Assembly: GCA_963556495.2 (NCBI GenBank)
Contig: OY747702.1
Span: 15,161,403 to 15,225,402 of the forward strand
Reading direction: 5' to 3'
DNA: 64,000 nucleotides
DNA from: Valencia hispanica
Lineage: Eukaryota > Chordata > Actinopteri > Cyprinodontiformes > Valenciidae
This document shows positions 25,723 through 37,279 of the stretch, piece after piece (the first letter of the stretch is position 1; each line of letters starts with the position of its first letter). The notes below the pieces were generated by a model. It was not told where the DNA came from. It did no database searches and saw only the letters and a program-made list of their open reading frames with translations. Made by a program: the position numbers and the translations under genes.

Positions 25723-27800
25723 TTAATGCGGGGAGAACCAAAGAGCTGGAGGTAGATTTCCACAGGCGCAGCCACAGACCACACTGACACCTTATAAAAC
25801 TCCTCAATGTTCACCTGGACAACAGAATCCACTGGAGGCTCAACAGTTAAGCTATCTACAACAGGGGAAAAAGACTGGACTTCCTGAGGAAGCTTAGGTC
25901 CTTCTAGGTTTGCAGCAAGATGGAGCATATCTTCTATAAGTGAAACTCGAAAAATCAAAATATCTGGCAAAAGTTCATTTATTTCAGTAATTCAGCCTAA
26001 AAGGTGAAACTAATACATGATATAGACTCAGTACATGCTAAGCAAGATATTTCAATTGGCCAATTTCATTGGTATAATTTTGATGATTATGGCTTACAGC
26101 TCATGAAAACCCCAAATTCAAAATCTCAGAAAATTAGAATATTACATGAAATCAATAAAACAAGGATTTTAAATAGAGAAATGTCAGACCTCTGAAAAGT
26201 ATAATCATGCATATGTACTAAGTACTTTGTTTTGGCCCCCTTTTGCATTAATTACTGCCTCAATGCGGCGTGGCATGCATGCTATCAGCCTGTGGCACTG
26301 CTGAGGTGTTATGGAAGACCAGGATTCTTCAATAGCGGCCTTCAGCTCTTGTGCATTGTTCCGTCTCATGTCTCATCTTTCTCCTGGCAATGCCCCATAG
26401 ATTCTCTATGGAGTAAGATCAGGCGAGTTTGCTGACCAATCCAGCACAGTAATCCCATGGTTACTGAACCAGGTTTTGATACTTTTGGCAGTGTGGCCAG
26501 GTGCCAAGTCCTTCTGGAAAATGAAGTCAGCATCTCCATAAACCTCGTCTGCAGAAGGAAGCATGAAGTGCTCTGAATGTCCTGGTAGATGGCTGCGTTG
26601 ACTCTGGACTTAATAAAGCACAGTGGACCAACACCAGCAGATCAACACAGGCTGTAGAAACTTCACACTGGACTTCAAGCCTCTTGGATTGTGTGCCTCT
26701 CCACCCTTCCTCCAGACTCTCGGTCTGTGTGTGGTGGCTCTTGATGCACTAACTCCAGCCTTAGTCCACCCCTTGTGAAGGTCCCCAACACTTTAGAATG
26801 ACCTTTTCCTGACGGTGCTCTCCAGGCTGCGGTCATCCCTGCTGCATGAATACCTTGTTCTTCCACACGTTGCACTTCCACGTAACTTTCTATTAATTGG
26901 CTTTGTTACAGCACTTTGGGAACATCCAACTTCTTTTCCAATTACCTTTTGAAGCTTTCCCTCCTTATGGAGGGGGTCAATGATGGTTTTCTGCACAATT
27001 GTCAGGTCAGCAGTCTTCCCCATGATTGTGATTCCTACTGAACCAGACTGAGAGACCATTTTAAGACTCAGGAACCCTTTGGAGGTGTTTTGGATTAATT
27101 AGCTGATTAGAGTGTGACACTTTGAGCCTAAAATAATTAGTCTTTTTTTTTTTTTTTTTTTACAATATTTAAATTTTCTGAGATTTTGAATTTGGTATAT
27201 TAGTTTCACCTTTTAAATTGAATTACTGAAATAAATAAATTTTTGCACGATATTCTAATTTTTTGAGTTTCACTCGTTTTGTGGAGAACATTTGCCCCAT
27301 TGCTGGGGTAGCAGCATCAGAGCCAGGGACTTAAAAATGCTCAACAAGCTGATGAAGAAGGGTGCTTCTGTTCTGGGGACGACTGTGGAACCTCAGTAGA
27401 TGATGACGCAAAGAAGGATTCTTCACAAAACCAAGAACATTATGGACAACTCTGAGCATCCTCTTCATGTGACTGCTCTACAGTAACAGAGTATGTTCAG
27501 TCTGAGGCTTTTTCCGACTTGCTGTAACATAGACCGCTACGGAAGATCCTTGCTGCCCACAGCCATCAGCATCTAAATTTACATAAACTGCATCTACATC
27601 AGTTTGGAGCTGCCTTTGAATAATAATCACTGGAACATCATGAATTGAAGTCTGGATTGCAGCTTTTCACTATTCTCTTTATTTTGCCACTGTGATATCC
27701 TTTTTTATTTGTTTATTGTGTTGTGTTTTTATCATGTTGAGCACTGTGAGTTGCCTTGTTGCTGAAATATGCTATACAAATAAACTTGACTTAAATTCAC
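25722..27800 (+). mobile_element. LINE fragment 'A', split by a Tc1 element
   Basis: From 25735 the plus strand encodes TKELEVDF-like sequence (read through frame slips), then RLDFLRKLRSF and a CSKM-IFY block up to 25937. After the Tc1 insertion it resumes at 27277 with VVEN, then a CWGSSIRARDLKMLNKLMKK-like run and RRILHKTKNIMDN and DRYGRSLLPTAI near 27540. That is the same C-terminal domain as the LINE at 18080-18433. The 3' end near 27795 is GCTATACAAATAAACTTGAC. Stops throughout make it a dead copy. Confidence 0.75.
25938..27276 (-). mobile_element. Tc1-like element, inactive, inserted into LINE 'A'
   Basis: Long inverted terminal repeats are visible: AGTGAAACTCGAAAAATC at 25939 on the left and, on the reverse of the right end, GAGTGAAACTCAAAAAATTA from 27275. 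Both continue into TTATTTATTTCAGTAATTCA and AAAGGTGAAACTAATA. The transposase is on the minus strand. Its N-terminus (27023 to about 26793) reads MGKTADLTIVQKTIIDPLHK, then EVGCSQSAV, a Tc1 helix-turn-helix. The rest is broken by frameshifts, with no DDE domain in frame. The element interrupts a continuous LINE reading frame. Confidence 0.88.
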
Positions 27801-28579
27801 TAATGTAGCTTTGGATGAAATTATCTGATTAGAATAGAATATAAATTCTCTTTATTGTCCCACAGTGGGGAATTTCTGACTTAACAAAGTGACAGATTTA
27901 CACCAAGGTAAAAAAATAATAATATTTAAATTAAAAAAACTGAATTAAGAATACTATACTGTACAGTAAGGGCAAATTTAAAACACTAAATCAGTGTGAA
28001 GTTATTAAAAATAGCATAATCTGGGTCAAGAAATGTGCAGCTGAGCAGGATAAATATTAAATACATGTGTTTATTTGTGGATTAAACAACTGACAATTTT
28101 CAAAAAGTGACAAAAGTACTGTAAACAAAAGAAATGTGCAATAACAGCAGAAATGTTTTTTGAAATGAGAAGAAAGTGTAAATGACAGTAGGCATGTAAA
28201 CACTTATTGGGACCTATGGTAAAATCCCTTTATGCACCTAGAAAATGTTCAGCAACAGCTTTATGAATGGGGTGGGAGACACTGTCCTAACAGTGATGTT
28301 ACAGTATATTAGCCAGAGTTCTTCTGTCTCCCCCCACCTGGACTGGGTCAAGGGGGCATGCTAGCACAGAAATGGCCTTCCTGATTACCTTATCTTACCA
28401 CTTCCTCTCAGCTTTAAATAAGCTGCTGCTCTAACATACTACACCATAGAACAGTGGTTCCCAACCTGGGATCCGAGACCCATACAAATTTGTCTGGGCT
28501 GAAATTACCAAAATGATATATGTAAATATTACATTTATACAATTCAAAAGACAAAAAGAAACTTCTCTATATTTTTAGA

Positions 28580-31495
28580 CCCTCTATCAATAGATTTTTT
28601 AAATATTCTGACTCATATGGATTTTAGCCAACATGTCATGCAGCCGACTCACAACAAAGGACACACCCTGGACTTGGTCATCACTCATGGCCTGTTCACC
28701 CGTCTGTCCTCTGTTGTTGACTTGGCTGTCTCTGACCACTACTGTGTGTTTTTTAACATCACCAGTTTTATTCAGCAGGAGACCTCTGTGAGAACTGTCA
28801 GGAAGCGCCATCGAACCCCTGAAGTGGCTGCAGGTTTTCTGGAAATTTAAAAAAAGAATCCTCCTATTGTTTTACGTGCCCCCTGTGATTTTATTGTCAA
28901 TGATTTTAACAGAAGGCTTCAGTCCACTCTTGACCGGCTTGCTCCACTACAAGTTAAAAGTCTAAAATCTAAAGCTGCAACGCTGTGGAGAAATGAAAAC
29001 CTCCGAAAAAGGAAGAGAAATTGTAGGGCGGCAGAGAGAAATTGGAGGAAAAGTAAAACCACAATAAACCATCAACTATACACAGATCTTCTCAAATTAT
29101 ACAACAATGCAGTAAGAAATTGAAGAAACTCATACTTCTCCATAATCATCTTGGAGCATAAACATAATACCAAAATCCTTTTTTCCACCATTGATAAACT
29201 TTTTAACAGAGCTACTACTGCATTTCCTAAAACCCCCTCAAACACTCTTTGTGAGGAATTCGCAGACCACTTCAGAAGGAAGGTAGACACCATCCGATGT
29301 AAGATTTTATCTTCTCAAAGTAACTTGGTTTTAGACAAATCTGAGTGTGTGTCTTTACCAGAGGAAACGCTGGACAGTTTTGTCCTGGTAGAAGCTGGGA
29401 CTCTTGATAAAGTTTTCTCCTCAGTGGGGCCCACCACATGTGTTTTAGACCCAATTCCCAACTCATTTTTTTAAGCAATTTTATGGATCTTTTAGTGATG
29501 AGATTTTAACCATGATTAATTGCTCCCTTCAGACGAGGGTCTTTCCTGCCGCCTTTAAAGGGGCGGTAGTGAGGCCCCTGTTGAAGAAGAGCAATTTAAA
29601 TTTTAACAATTTTAGACCGGTATCTAACTTACCTTTTTTAAGCCAAATTTACAAAAAAAATTGTTTTAATTCAACTTAATGATTTTATTAATGAGCACAA
29701 TGTCCTGAAGAAATTTCTGTTTGGTTTTAGGGTGAACCACAGCACAGAGATGGCCCTTTTGAAGATTATAAATTATTTTAGATTAAACTATGATGCACAG
29801 AAGGTGACAGTGCTGGTTCTACTGGATCTAAGCGCTGCCTTTGATACAGTAGACCATACTATTCTTTTAACCCGTTTAAAACAGATCAGCCTCTCTGGTG
29901 CTGTTCACAAACGGTTTACATCCTATCTCACAGACAGGACTCTTATGGTAAGCTTAGATACCTGCTCCTCTAGGGTCCATAGGATTACATGTGGTGTGCC
30001 CCAGGGTTCGATTTTAGGCCCAGTGCTTTTTAACCTTTATATGCTCCCTCTTGGCGGCGTCATCAGAAGACATAGAGTCAACTTTCACAGTTATGCTGAT
30101 GATACACAGCTGTACATCTCCATGTCTCCCGATGAAACACGGCCAATGGATGCACTTTTTAACTGCATTTTAGACATCAAATCCTGGATGGCAGAAAACT
30201 TTCTCCAGCTCAACCAGGACAAAACTGAAGTTTTAGTCATTGGTCCTGAGGCTCAGAGAGAGAAACGTTTACCAAAACTACAATCACTGTCATTTAATCC
30301 CTCTTTACAAGTGAAGAGCGTGATTTTTGACTCTGATCTGACTTTTATCCCTCACATTAAAAATATTACTAAAATAGGTTTTTATCAACTAAAGAACATT
30401 GCCAGAATCTGCCCCATTCTCTCTCGGGCCAATACGGAGACACTGATGCATGCTTTTATCTCCAGTAGAACTGATTACTGTATTGCCCTGCTTTCTAGTT
30501 TTTCCCAAAAAGAGTATATCAGGTTTACAACTACTACAAAATTCAGCAGCACGTGTCCTGACAAAGACCAGGAGGCGGGAGCAGATTACACCGGTCTTAA
30601 AATCATTGCATTGGCTCCCTTTATGTTTTAGGATCGATTCTAGGGTTCTTTTAATGGTTTTTAAGTGTCATAATGGTCTTGGGCCTTCTTATCTCTCTGA
30701 ACTGCTTTTACCATATGAACCTTAGCTGTCTCTGCACTCCTCTGGCAGCCGTCTCCTTGTCACCCCAAAAGTCAGGACTCACACTCATGGCGAGGCGACT
30801 TAGTAGTATAGTAGCCTAGTATTATGGCCCTCACCTCTGGAACAGGCTGCCAGAGGACCTCAGGGCCGTGGAAAACATTCATGTTTTTAAGAGCAGGCTC
30901 AAGACTCATCTTTTTATCCTAGCTTTTAACTGATTATTAGTTATTACGGTTTGTTTAATTGCTCTGCATGTTTTATATGATTATATTTTTATCAGTGTTT
31001 TACTATTTAATATTAGCACATTAATTTACTGTTTATTTTTATACTTTAATTTATCTTAATCCCCGTTCCAATGTTTCCTCTGTGGGAGCCCTCTAACCTG
31101 GAAGCGGTGGTCGGCTGTGGCTCCCTGGGTGCTCTCCGGGTGGAGCTTGGGTGGAGGGGGGGGGTCTTGGCCTTGCCTCCACTGGGCGCCCGGTGTCAGC
31201 GCCTCGGCTGCTGCTGTTAGTCTACCGCTGCCGGGGCAGATGGCTCCTCTGATGGCGTTTCCTTGCATGGTTCATCTTCACTCAGCCCAATGTCCTTTTT
31301 TACTGTTGCTTTTAACTATGTGTGTGCATGGGAGTTGGGTTGGGGGAGGAGGTATAACTGTGACCGTGCTTTTAAATCTGTGGGGGAGGGCAAAGAATGT
31401 GGTTTTATGTGGGGTAATTTTAATCTGTAAAGCGCTTCTGATGCAACTTCTTGTATGAAAAGCGCTTTATAAATAAAGTTTGATTTGATATATAG
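28580..31495 (+). mobile_element. L2-like LINE, 5'-truncated
   Basis: It starts inside the endonuclease domain: MDFSQHVMQPTHNKGHTLDL from 28617, then DLAVSDHYCVFFNI, which holds the catalytic SDH motif. A linker in other frames follows (a KRKRNCRAAERNWRK-like block at 29000-29045, then 29151-29474), then the reverse transcriptase at 29732-30631 and a C-terminal block at 30500-30725 with QNSAARVLTKTRRREQITPV. The 3' UTR ends in AAGCGCTTTATAAATAAAG and a short TTTGAT tail. Because it lies inside a hAT element inside another LINE, it is the youngest layer of this stack. Confidence 0.88.
29732..30631 (+). pseudogene. Reverse transcriptase domain of the L2-like LINE
   Basis: A 299-residue open stretch encodes the core RT. 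It contains VLLDLSAAFDTVDHTILL (first catalytic Asp), GVPQGSILGPVLFNLYM, and SYADDTQLYIS, with the YADD active site at 30092-30103. The catalytic residues are intact, but the ORF is not functional: the endonuclease is truncated and frameshifts precede 29732. Another frameshift near 30510 moves the C-terminal region (QNSAARVLTK...) to the frame ending at 30725. ORF2p normally nicks target DNA and reverse transcribes its own RNA. Confidence 0.88.
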
Positions 31496-31904
31496 TCTAC
31501 AGTGTAAAATAAGACGAATAAGAAAAAAATCCCCACAACTGCTGTTTATTTTTTGCAAATAATTAGCATAAAATTTAAATTAATAACTTTTAATTGGTAT
31601 GTGTAGGTAGGAGTTGAGGTTGGGGGTCCCAGCTTGTCTTGGACACAAGCAAGGGGGTCCTCAAGATAAAAAGGTTGGGAAACACTGCCATAGAAGATGG
31701 CTGATTCCACCACAAAGTCAAAGGTCTTTAGGAGTGCCCCCTGCACTCCAAAAAATCTGTCTCCTCAGCAGGTCTGAACCTTCCTGTAGAGAGCTTCAGT
31801 GTGGCTCCAGTCCAGTTTATTGTGTAGGTGAACACCCAGGTACTTAGGAGAGTCCACTAGAGTCTCCCTGTCCACTTCCTGGATGTTTACTGGTGTCAGT
31901 GAGG

Positions 31905-32680
31905 TCTGCAACTGCGGCTGTGGAAATCCACCTCCAGCTCTTTGGTCCACCCACATTAATTGCTGCTATGTAATGAATGAATGTAAATAAAACAAAGGGC
32001 TTTTGATGAGTAATTTTTATGAGTAATGTTTACACCAGTCTAGGTCTATGCACAATCCAAATAAATATCAAAATAAATCAATCAGACATGATTTTTACAG
32101 TAATATTGTAGGGACTTACTGTGAATAATGGCATTCCTTTACATATTCCATAGTGTGAGTGTGAAATCAATGCACTTCATTTTCATGTTTCATGATGTAA
32201 AATGGATGTAGCACTTTCTACATACATGTTAACTTGGTTTTGTTGAAATTTCAGAGATATTTTCCTCGTCATTGCTGCTACTCTCCAACTCTGTTACTAG
32301 TTCCTCATTTCGGTCAAAACAAACTAGTGCAGAATTAAAAACATTGATCATAAAAAACAGCGTTATTGCAAAAGGAGAACTTTTGATTTGGAACTCAGAA
32401 CGAACATATTTATTTTATGAAGCAAACAGTACGTAGATGCCAGAGGTCGGAATGAGATGAATAGAAAACCGGGCCGTCTCCTGTTTGGAATGTGGATCTA
32501 CTTCCTGGTTTGTGTAGACACTAGGTAACAACAGCTCATTACTGCTCCTAGCGTCCTGGAAAACTTCCATTGTGAAGTTTGCATGTGTTTTGGGTTTTGA
32601 ATGTGTTTTGGGATTTGTATATGTTTTGGGATATGTATATGTTTTGGGATTTGCATGTGTTTTTTCTCTAGAGGCCACCT
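31905..32680 (-). repeat. Unknown repeat 'X', right copy of an inverted pair
   Basis: This is the reverse-complement partner of 24936-25790. On the minus strand it opens AGGTGGCCTCTAGAG (32680-32666) and has five 18-base AAAACACATGCAAATCCC-like units. It then repeats the block with GACGCTAGGAGCAGTAATGA and TTCGTTCTGAGTTCCAA, and runs through ACATTCATTCATTACATAGC into LINE sequence (ACCAAAGAGCTGGAGG) at the same junction as the left copy. A frame at 32678-32415 parallels the one at 24938-25165. Confidence 0.8.
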
Positions 32681-34497
32681 TAGGGTCGGATATGAACCAT
32701 CAACAGCAGGGATCTTCTATTACCTTTGTGTACAAATTGAAATGCTATTAAAATATATTCCCATGTAACGCAATTTTACTGCATGAATTTATTCACAATT
32801 TATTCAAGAAGTTATTTGTGTTTTTGATCTCAAACAGATGCTTTATTAAGTCGTTTTTTTATTGCAATACAGCACATACAACAAATAAAGTAGATATAAA
32901 TTCAGGCATTAGATATGTAAATTTACAAACCTGGGGACAACGGGGCATAACTCCAACCAGTAGATGGCAGCAAAGTGCTTCAAATTACCATCCCTGGTAT
33001 GTGTGGCATCTGTATCAACTGACATTAGCTGGATATGTACCTCACCTTAGCTGCATTAGGAATGGAAGCAGTTTGAGGCACATCTATGACAGTAGCCTGC
33101 AAAAAGTTATGGCAGTGTCTGGGTAAAGTTAGATTCCCTCACAGCTGTACATATTCCAGTTCAGGCAGAGCTTTCTCAAAAGGTTACTATGGAATCACAA
33201 CACTTTTTGGAAAGCCGTTTAAAAACAAAACATATTAATCTGCTGAAAAATAATCTTTAGAAACCTCCTTCCCAGAGACTTACAGAACATCTCAATTTTT
33301 ATGTAGATGTATCTCACAGGCCTTATTCTTTTTTTTATCCTCTTTGTGAACATACTTTCCTGTTAATTAAATATTTATTGGCATAATACTGCAGTTGTTC
33401 AGTAACTTGGTTTAGCTTGGGCCAGAAGTGCCAGTATTTTTTTTATCTGTGTAAAACATAAACCATTTGCCTTTTATGCACAACAATACAGAAAAAAACC
33501 CAGTATACTTGGAAGAGGACAATTTTACCCAGAATGGTACAAAAGTTCACACCTCTAGCCGCCAGGCTGCATTTCTGCTCAAGAACTTCCTACATGAAGA
33601 ACGACAAAGACAGGAAACAATATGAAAGACAGAACAACATAATAAGTGTTAGATAGTGAACGAGGAAGTGTTAGATTAGACATTTCATGGCTTTGCTTTT
33701 GTCTATGCACTTCTACACGTCACATTAGATGGGAAAGTAACACATTCTTTTTAAAAATGAGTCCGGGGCTGAAAATATATCTGGCTTTGGAGAAAGTGAG
33801 TTTGTTTTTTTTATTTTTATTTTATTTTTTGGGTGGATGCAAAATCACGCCCGTTGGTGAATATTTGTTACTTTTTGATGTTTTTACAAGGCTTTATTGC
33901 TGACAGGGTAAGTGGTTCGAGGTTTTTCTGATGTCAAAGATTAACCAGCAAGCTGTTTGGTGACATGATCAAAATCTTAGACAGTGTTTTATAGTTTTTA
34001 CAAAGTTTTAGTTGTGGAGGTGGCTTGTTTTTTTCTTTTCTGCAAATTTATTGTTGTTATCGTTATACCTTATTTTATACTCTGGGTTTTTCAGGCTTCT
34101 CTCAAAATTTGTGACAAAGTATTTCAGATCGCTAAACCCCACCCAATTTAAACTCCATCCCATTTAATGAGAAGTAATTGCATTTTTCAGGGAGGCAAAG
34201 ATGAGCTTTGACGTTGCTACATACCCCTACAGTGCTTTACAACACTATTCATTGGCCCTATGTATTTTACACATTTCTTTTTAATTATAAAAGCCAACTT
34301 TAATATGTTTTATTGGAATTTTTTTCTGACTGGCCATCATAAATTAGCACTTCATTGTGATGTGGAAGGGAAAAGATCTTTTTGAGTATCCGTCTGTCAG
34401 CTTTGTTCACTTAGGAACTTTTTTTTCCTTATGGGCAAAAAAGTTTAGGTTTTGTCTGCTCCAAAGGAGACGGTCTGTAAATGGTCCCATCAACTCA

Positions 34498-34570
34498 GGG
34501 GTGACTATGGCTCAGTGGGAAAAATGGTTGTTCTGCAATCAAAAAGTTAACATTTGACCTATGTGTCATT
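34498..34570 (+). mobile_element. SINE head fragment
   Basis: GTGACTATGGCTCAGTGGGA, then AAAATGGTTGTTCTGCAATC and CATTTGACCT, resemble the A-box and B-box half of a tRNA-derived fish SINE. No body or tail follows. Confidence 0.5.
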
Positions 34571-35781
34571 ACCTGGAAACATAGGGGTATGTATTGGCTT
34601 TTTGTTGACTTTTTTTAATATAAGCTAATTCTTTTATAAATTCCTAAGTCTGTCAAATGACCCCTGTGACCCACCTGCCTTCTCCATATGGTTCTTAGAC
34701 ATTTTCCCCTTCTTTCAGAAGTATTATGGATCAAATAAAATAAGATAGTTCCAACAAGTATTGTTATACTGGATAATGTGGAGTAACAAATTATGATTTC
34801 CTTTCAGACGGTATTTTACTACCATTTTAAGCTGTCACCTTGCCTTTTATTAAAAAACATTGCTATAACTTTCAGATGACAAGGTTGCGTAATCTTGATA
34901 CAAAGGGCACATGTTAGCATTTTCTTGGCATGTGACTTTTTTTGGAACGCAATAGCCTCTTAATTAAGGAACTCAAAGTTTTTAGCATCCACTATGTTAC
35001 AAATATGTTTTTAAATGGCCAGTTCTGGTTTAACACGAGGATGACTTCAAAAATGTCTGTTGACTTCCACCAACAGTACAGTTTTCATCACTTTAGATTG
35101 AAGCCAAGCCAGAAACAGACATGCCTCACAGATCTGATCAAATGTATAAAACATCAAAGCTGGGATCAGAAAGCACACTTTGATCATTTTAAAAGACACT
35201 GGTAGATTCACAGCTGTCTTCAGCACTGACTAATTTTTGCTGATGGCTCCGTAGGTGGTTGCATGCCAAATGGGTAGTTGACAACAGAAACGAAATAGCT
35301 ATTTGTGTGCCAAAATTTCACCATGTTAGCCCACCCCATGTTCCTCCAAATGGTTCTACTTCATTGAAAATGTTGGTGAGGATGGAAAAAAAGGCTGAAT
35401 TTAACACTTTTACATACAACCATGTAAAAAAACTTGGACACCCCCTGAAGGGTTTAGGGGTCTCATGTATAAAGCTCGCGTCCGAACAAAACAGGGCCTG
35501 AAAACTACGTGAGTAACTTTCTACGGCAAAATTGAGATTTATAGAAAAAAAACTGTGGTGGAAAAATGTGCTCAACTTTAAGCTCACTAAGGACCTTGCT
35601 GCTGACACACATTCTGGACAGGGAGGACACTGGCAGTGCAGCCGGTGAGATGGCAACATTGTGAATTTAAGCCACATGATCAGACTTGTGGACCCTCGCA
35701 CACGCATGAACATGCAACCAACAGTCAGCCACCACCCCCGTCTCTGAACTGCAAATTTAAATGAGAATCTGAATAAAAATA

Positions 35782-37279
35782 AATCCAGCAAAAAAAGAAA
35801 CGTCCTCTGACTTTCAACTGTTTTTACTTTCAGTAACGTTAATGTGTGTAAATATTTGTATGAACGCTAAAAGAGTCAACACCATAAGACATAAACTAAA
35901 AATGTTTCACAGACATGTGACTAACAGAAATAGAATAATGTGTCCTTGAATGAAGGGAGGCTCAAAATCAAAAGTACCAGTCAGTATCTGGTGTGGCCAC
36001 CAGCCGCTTGAAGTGCTGCAGTGCATCTCCTCCTCATGGACTGGACCAGATTTGTCAGTTCTTGCTGTGAGATGTTACCCCACTCTTCCACCAAGGCACT
36101 TGCAAGTTCCTGGACATTTCTGGGGGGAATGGCCCTAGTCCTCACCCTGCGATCCAACAGGTCCCAGACGTGCTCAATGGGATTGAGATCCGGGCTCTTC
36201 GCTGGCCATGGCAGAACACTGACATTGCTGTCATGCAGAAACTCACGCACAGAACGAGCAGTATGGCTGGTGGCATTGTCCTGCTGGAGGATCATGTCCG
36301 GCTGAGCATGCATAAAGGGTACCACATGAGGGAGGAAGATGTCTTCCCTGTACCGCAAGGCATTGAGATTGCCTGCAATGACAACAATCTCAGTCCGATG
36401 ATGATGTGATATACCGCCCCAGACGATGATGGACCCCCCACCTCCAAATCGATCCCGCTCCAGGGTACAGGCCTCGGTGTAACGCTCATTCCTTCGACGA
36501 TAAACACGAATCCGTCCATCACCCCTGGTGAGACAAAACCGTGACTCATCAGTGAAGAGCACTTTTTGCCACTCCTGTCTGGTCCAGCGAAGGTGGGTTT
36601 GTGCCCATAGGCGGCGTTGTTGCTGGTGATGTCTGGTAAGGACCTGCCTTACAACAGGCCCACAAGCCCTCAGTCCAGCCTCTCTCAGCATATTGCGGAC
36701 AGTCTGAGCACTGATGGAGGGATTGTGTGTTCCTGGTGTGACTCGGGCAGTTTTTGTGGCCATCCTGTACCTGTCACGCAGGTGTGATATTCAGATGTAC
36801 CGATCCTGTGCAGGTGTTGTTACACGTGGTCTTCCACTGCGAGGATTATCAGCTGTCCTTCATGTCTCCCTGTAGCGCTGTCTTAGGCGTCTCACAGTGC
36901 GGACAAGGCAATTTATTGCCCTAGCCGCATCAGCAGTCCTGATGCCTCCCTGCAGCATGCCTAATGCACGTTCACGCAGATGAGCAGGGACCCTGGGCAT
37001 CTTTCTTTGGGTGTTTTTCACAGTCGGTAGACAAGTCTCTTTAGTGTCCTGCGTTTATAGAACTGTGACCTTAAAAACCTTCTTTCTGTAAGCTGTTAAG
37101 GTCTTAACGATCATTCCACAGGTGCATGTTAATTAATTGATTATGGTTAATTGAACATGCATGGAAAACATTGTTTAAACCCTTTACAATGAAGATCTGT
37201 AAAGTTATTTGGATTTTTACAACATTATTGTTGAAATACACAGTCCTGAAAAAGGGACGTTTCTTTTTTTTGCTGAGTT
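35782..37279 (-). mobile_element. Nearly complete Tc1-like transposon
   Basis: TA dinucleotides at 35780-35781 and 37280-37281 flank a 1.5-kb element with inverted ends. The left end is AATCCAGCAAAAAAAGAAAC. The right end, reverse complemented, is AACTCAGCAAAAAAAAGAAA, continuing CGTCC on both sides. A single transposase gene on the minus strand fills most of the interior (see next entry). The ends and layout match a Tc1 family known from salmonids and other fishes. It is by far the best-preserved DNA transposon in the window. Confidence 0.92.
35981..37000 (-). pseudogene. Tc1 transposase, full length with two in-frame stops
   Basis: From the ATG at 37000 to the stop at 35981 there are 339 sense positions in one frame, the usual Tc1 length. 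The N-terminal helix-turn-helix region starts MPRVPAHLRERALGML, and a GRPR motif follows near codon 57. The catalytic domain has Asp151 (VLFTDESRF), Asp241 (LQQDNATSHTAR) and Glu276 (DLNPIEHVWDLL). There are 34 residues between the last two, so this is a DD34E enzyme. Only TGA at codon 47 (36862-36860) and TGA at codon 70 (36793-36791) break it. Both fit CGA (Arg) to TGA changes at CpG sites. No frameshift was seen. It would bind the element ends and catalyse cut-and-paste at TA. Confidence 0.93.

Larger units (their letters stand above)
28452..31687. mobile_element. hAT element with 8-bp TSD, carrying an L2-like LINE
   Basis: The left end is CAGTGGTTCCCAACCTGGG (28452). The right end, reverse complemented, is CAGTGTTTCCCAACCTTTTT (from 31687). 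The direct repeats CCATAGAA at 28444-28451 and 31688-31695 form an exact 8-bp target-site duplication, the hAT length. About 130 bases remain on the left and 190 on the right. The rest is the L2-like LINE, so the original was a short non-autonomous hAT. The insertion splits LINE 'B'. Confidence 0.88.
27830..31960 (-). mobile_element. LINE fragment 'B', split by a hAT element
   Basis: Minus strand. The 5' part (31956-31688) encodes VNIQEVDRETLVDSPKYLGV, HLHNKLDWSHTEALYRKV and, after a stop, FDFVVESAIFY. After the hAT insertion the frame resumes below 28444 with a VVCW-like block, an ISVLACPLDPV-like block and decayed C-terminal sequence, running to an untranslated end near 27830 (TTTATTGTCCCACAGTGGGG on the plus strand). 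The family is the same as, or very near, fragment 'A' and the copy at 18080. The 3' ends of A and B face each other about 35 bases apart. Confidence 0.72.

Noticed and set aside
35318..35791. 157-residue open frame on the minus strand
   Set aside because: No recognisable domain; Phe/Leu/Ser-rich low-information sequence running up to the edge of a Tc1 element.
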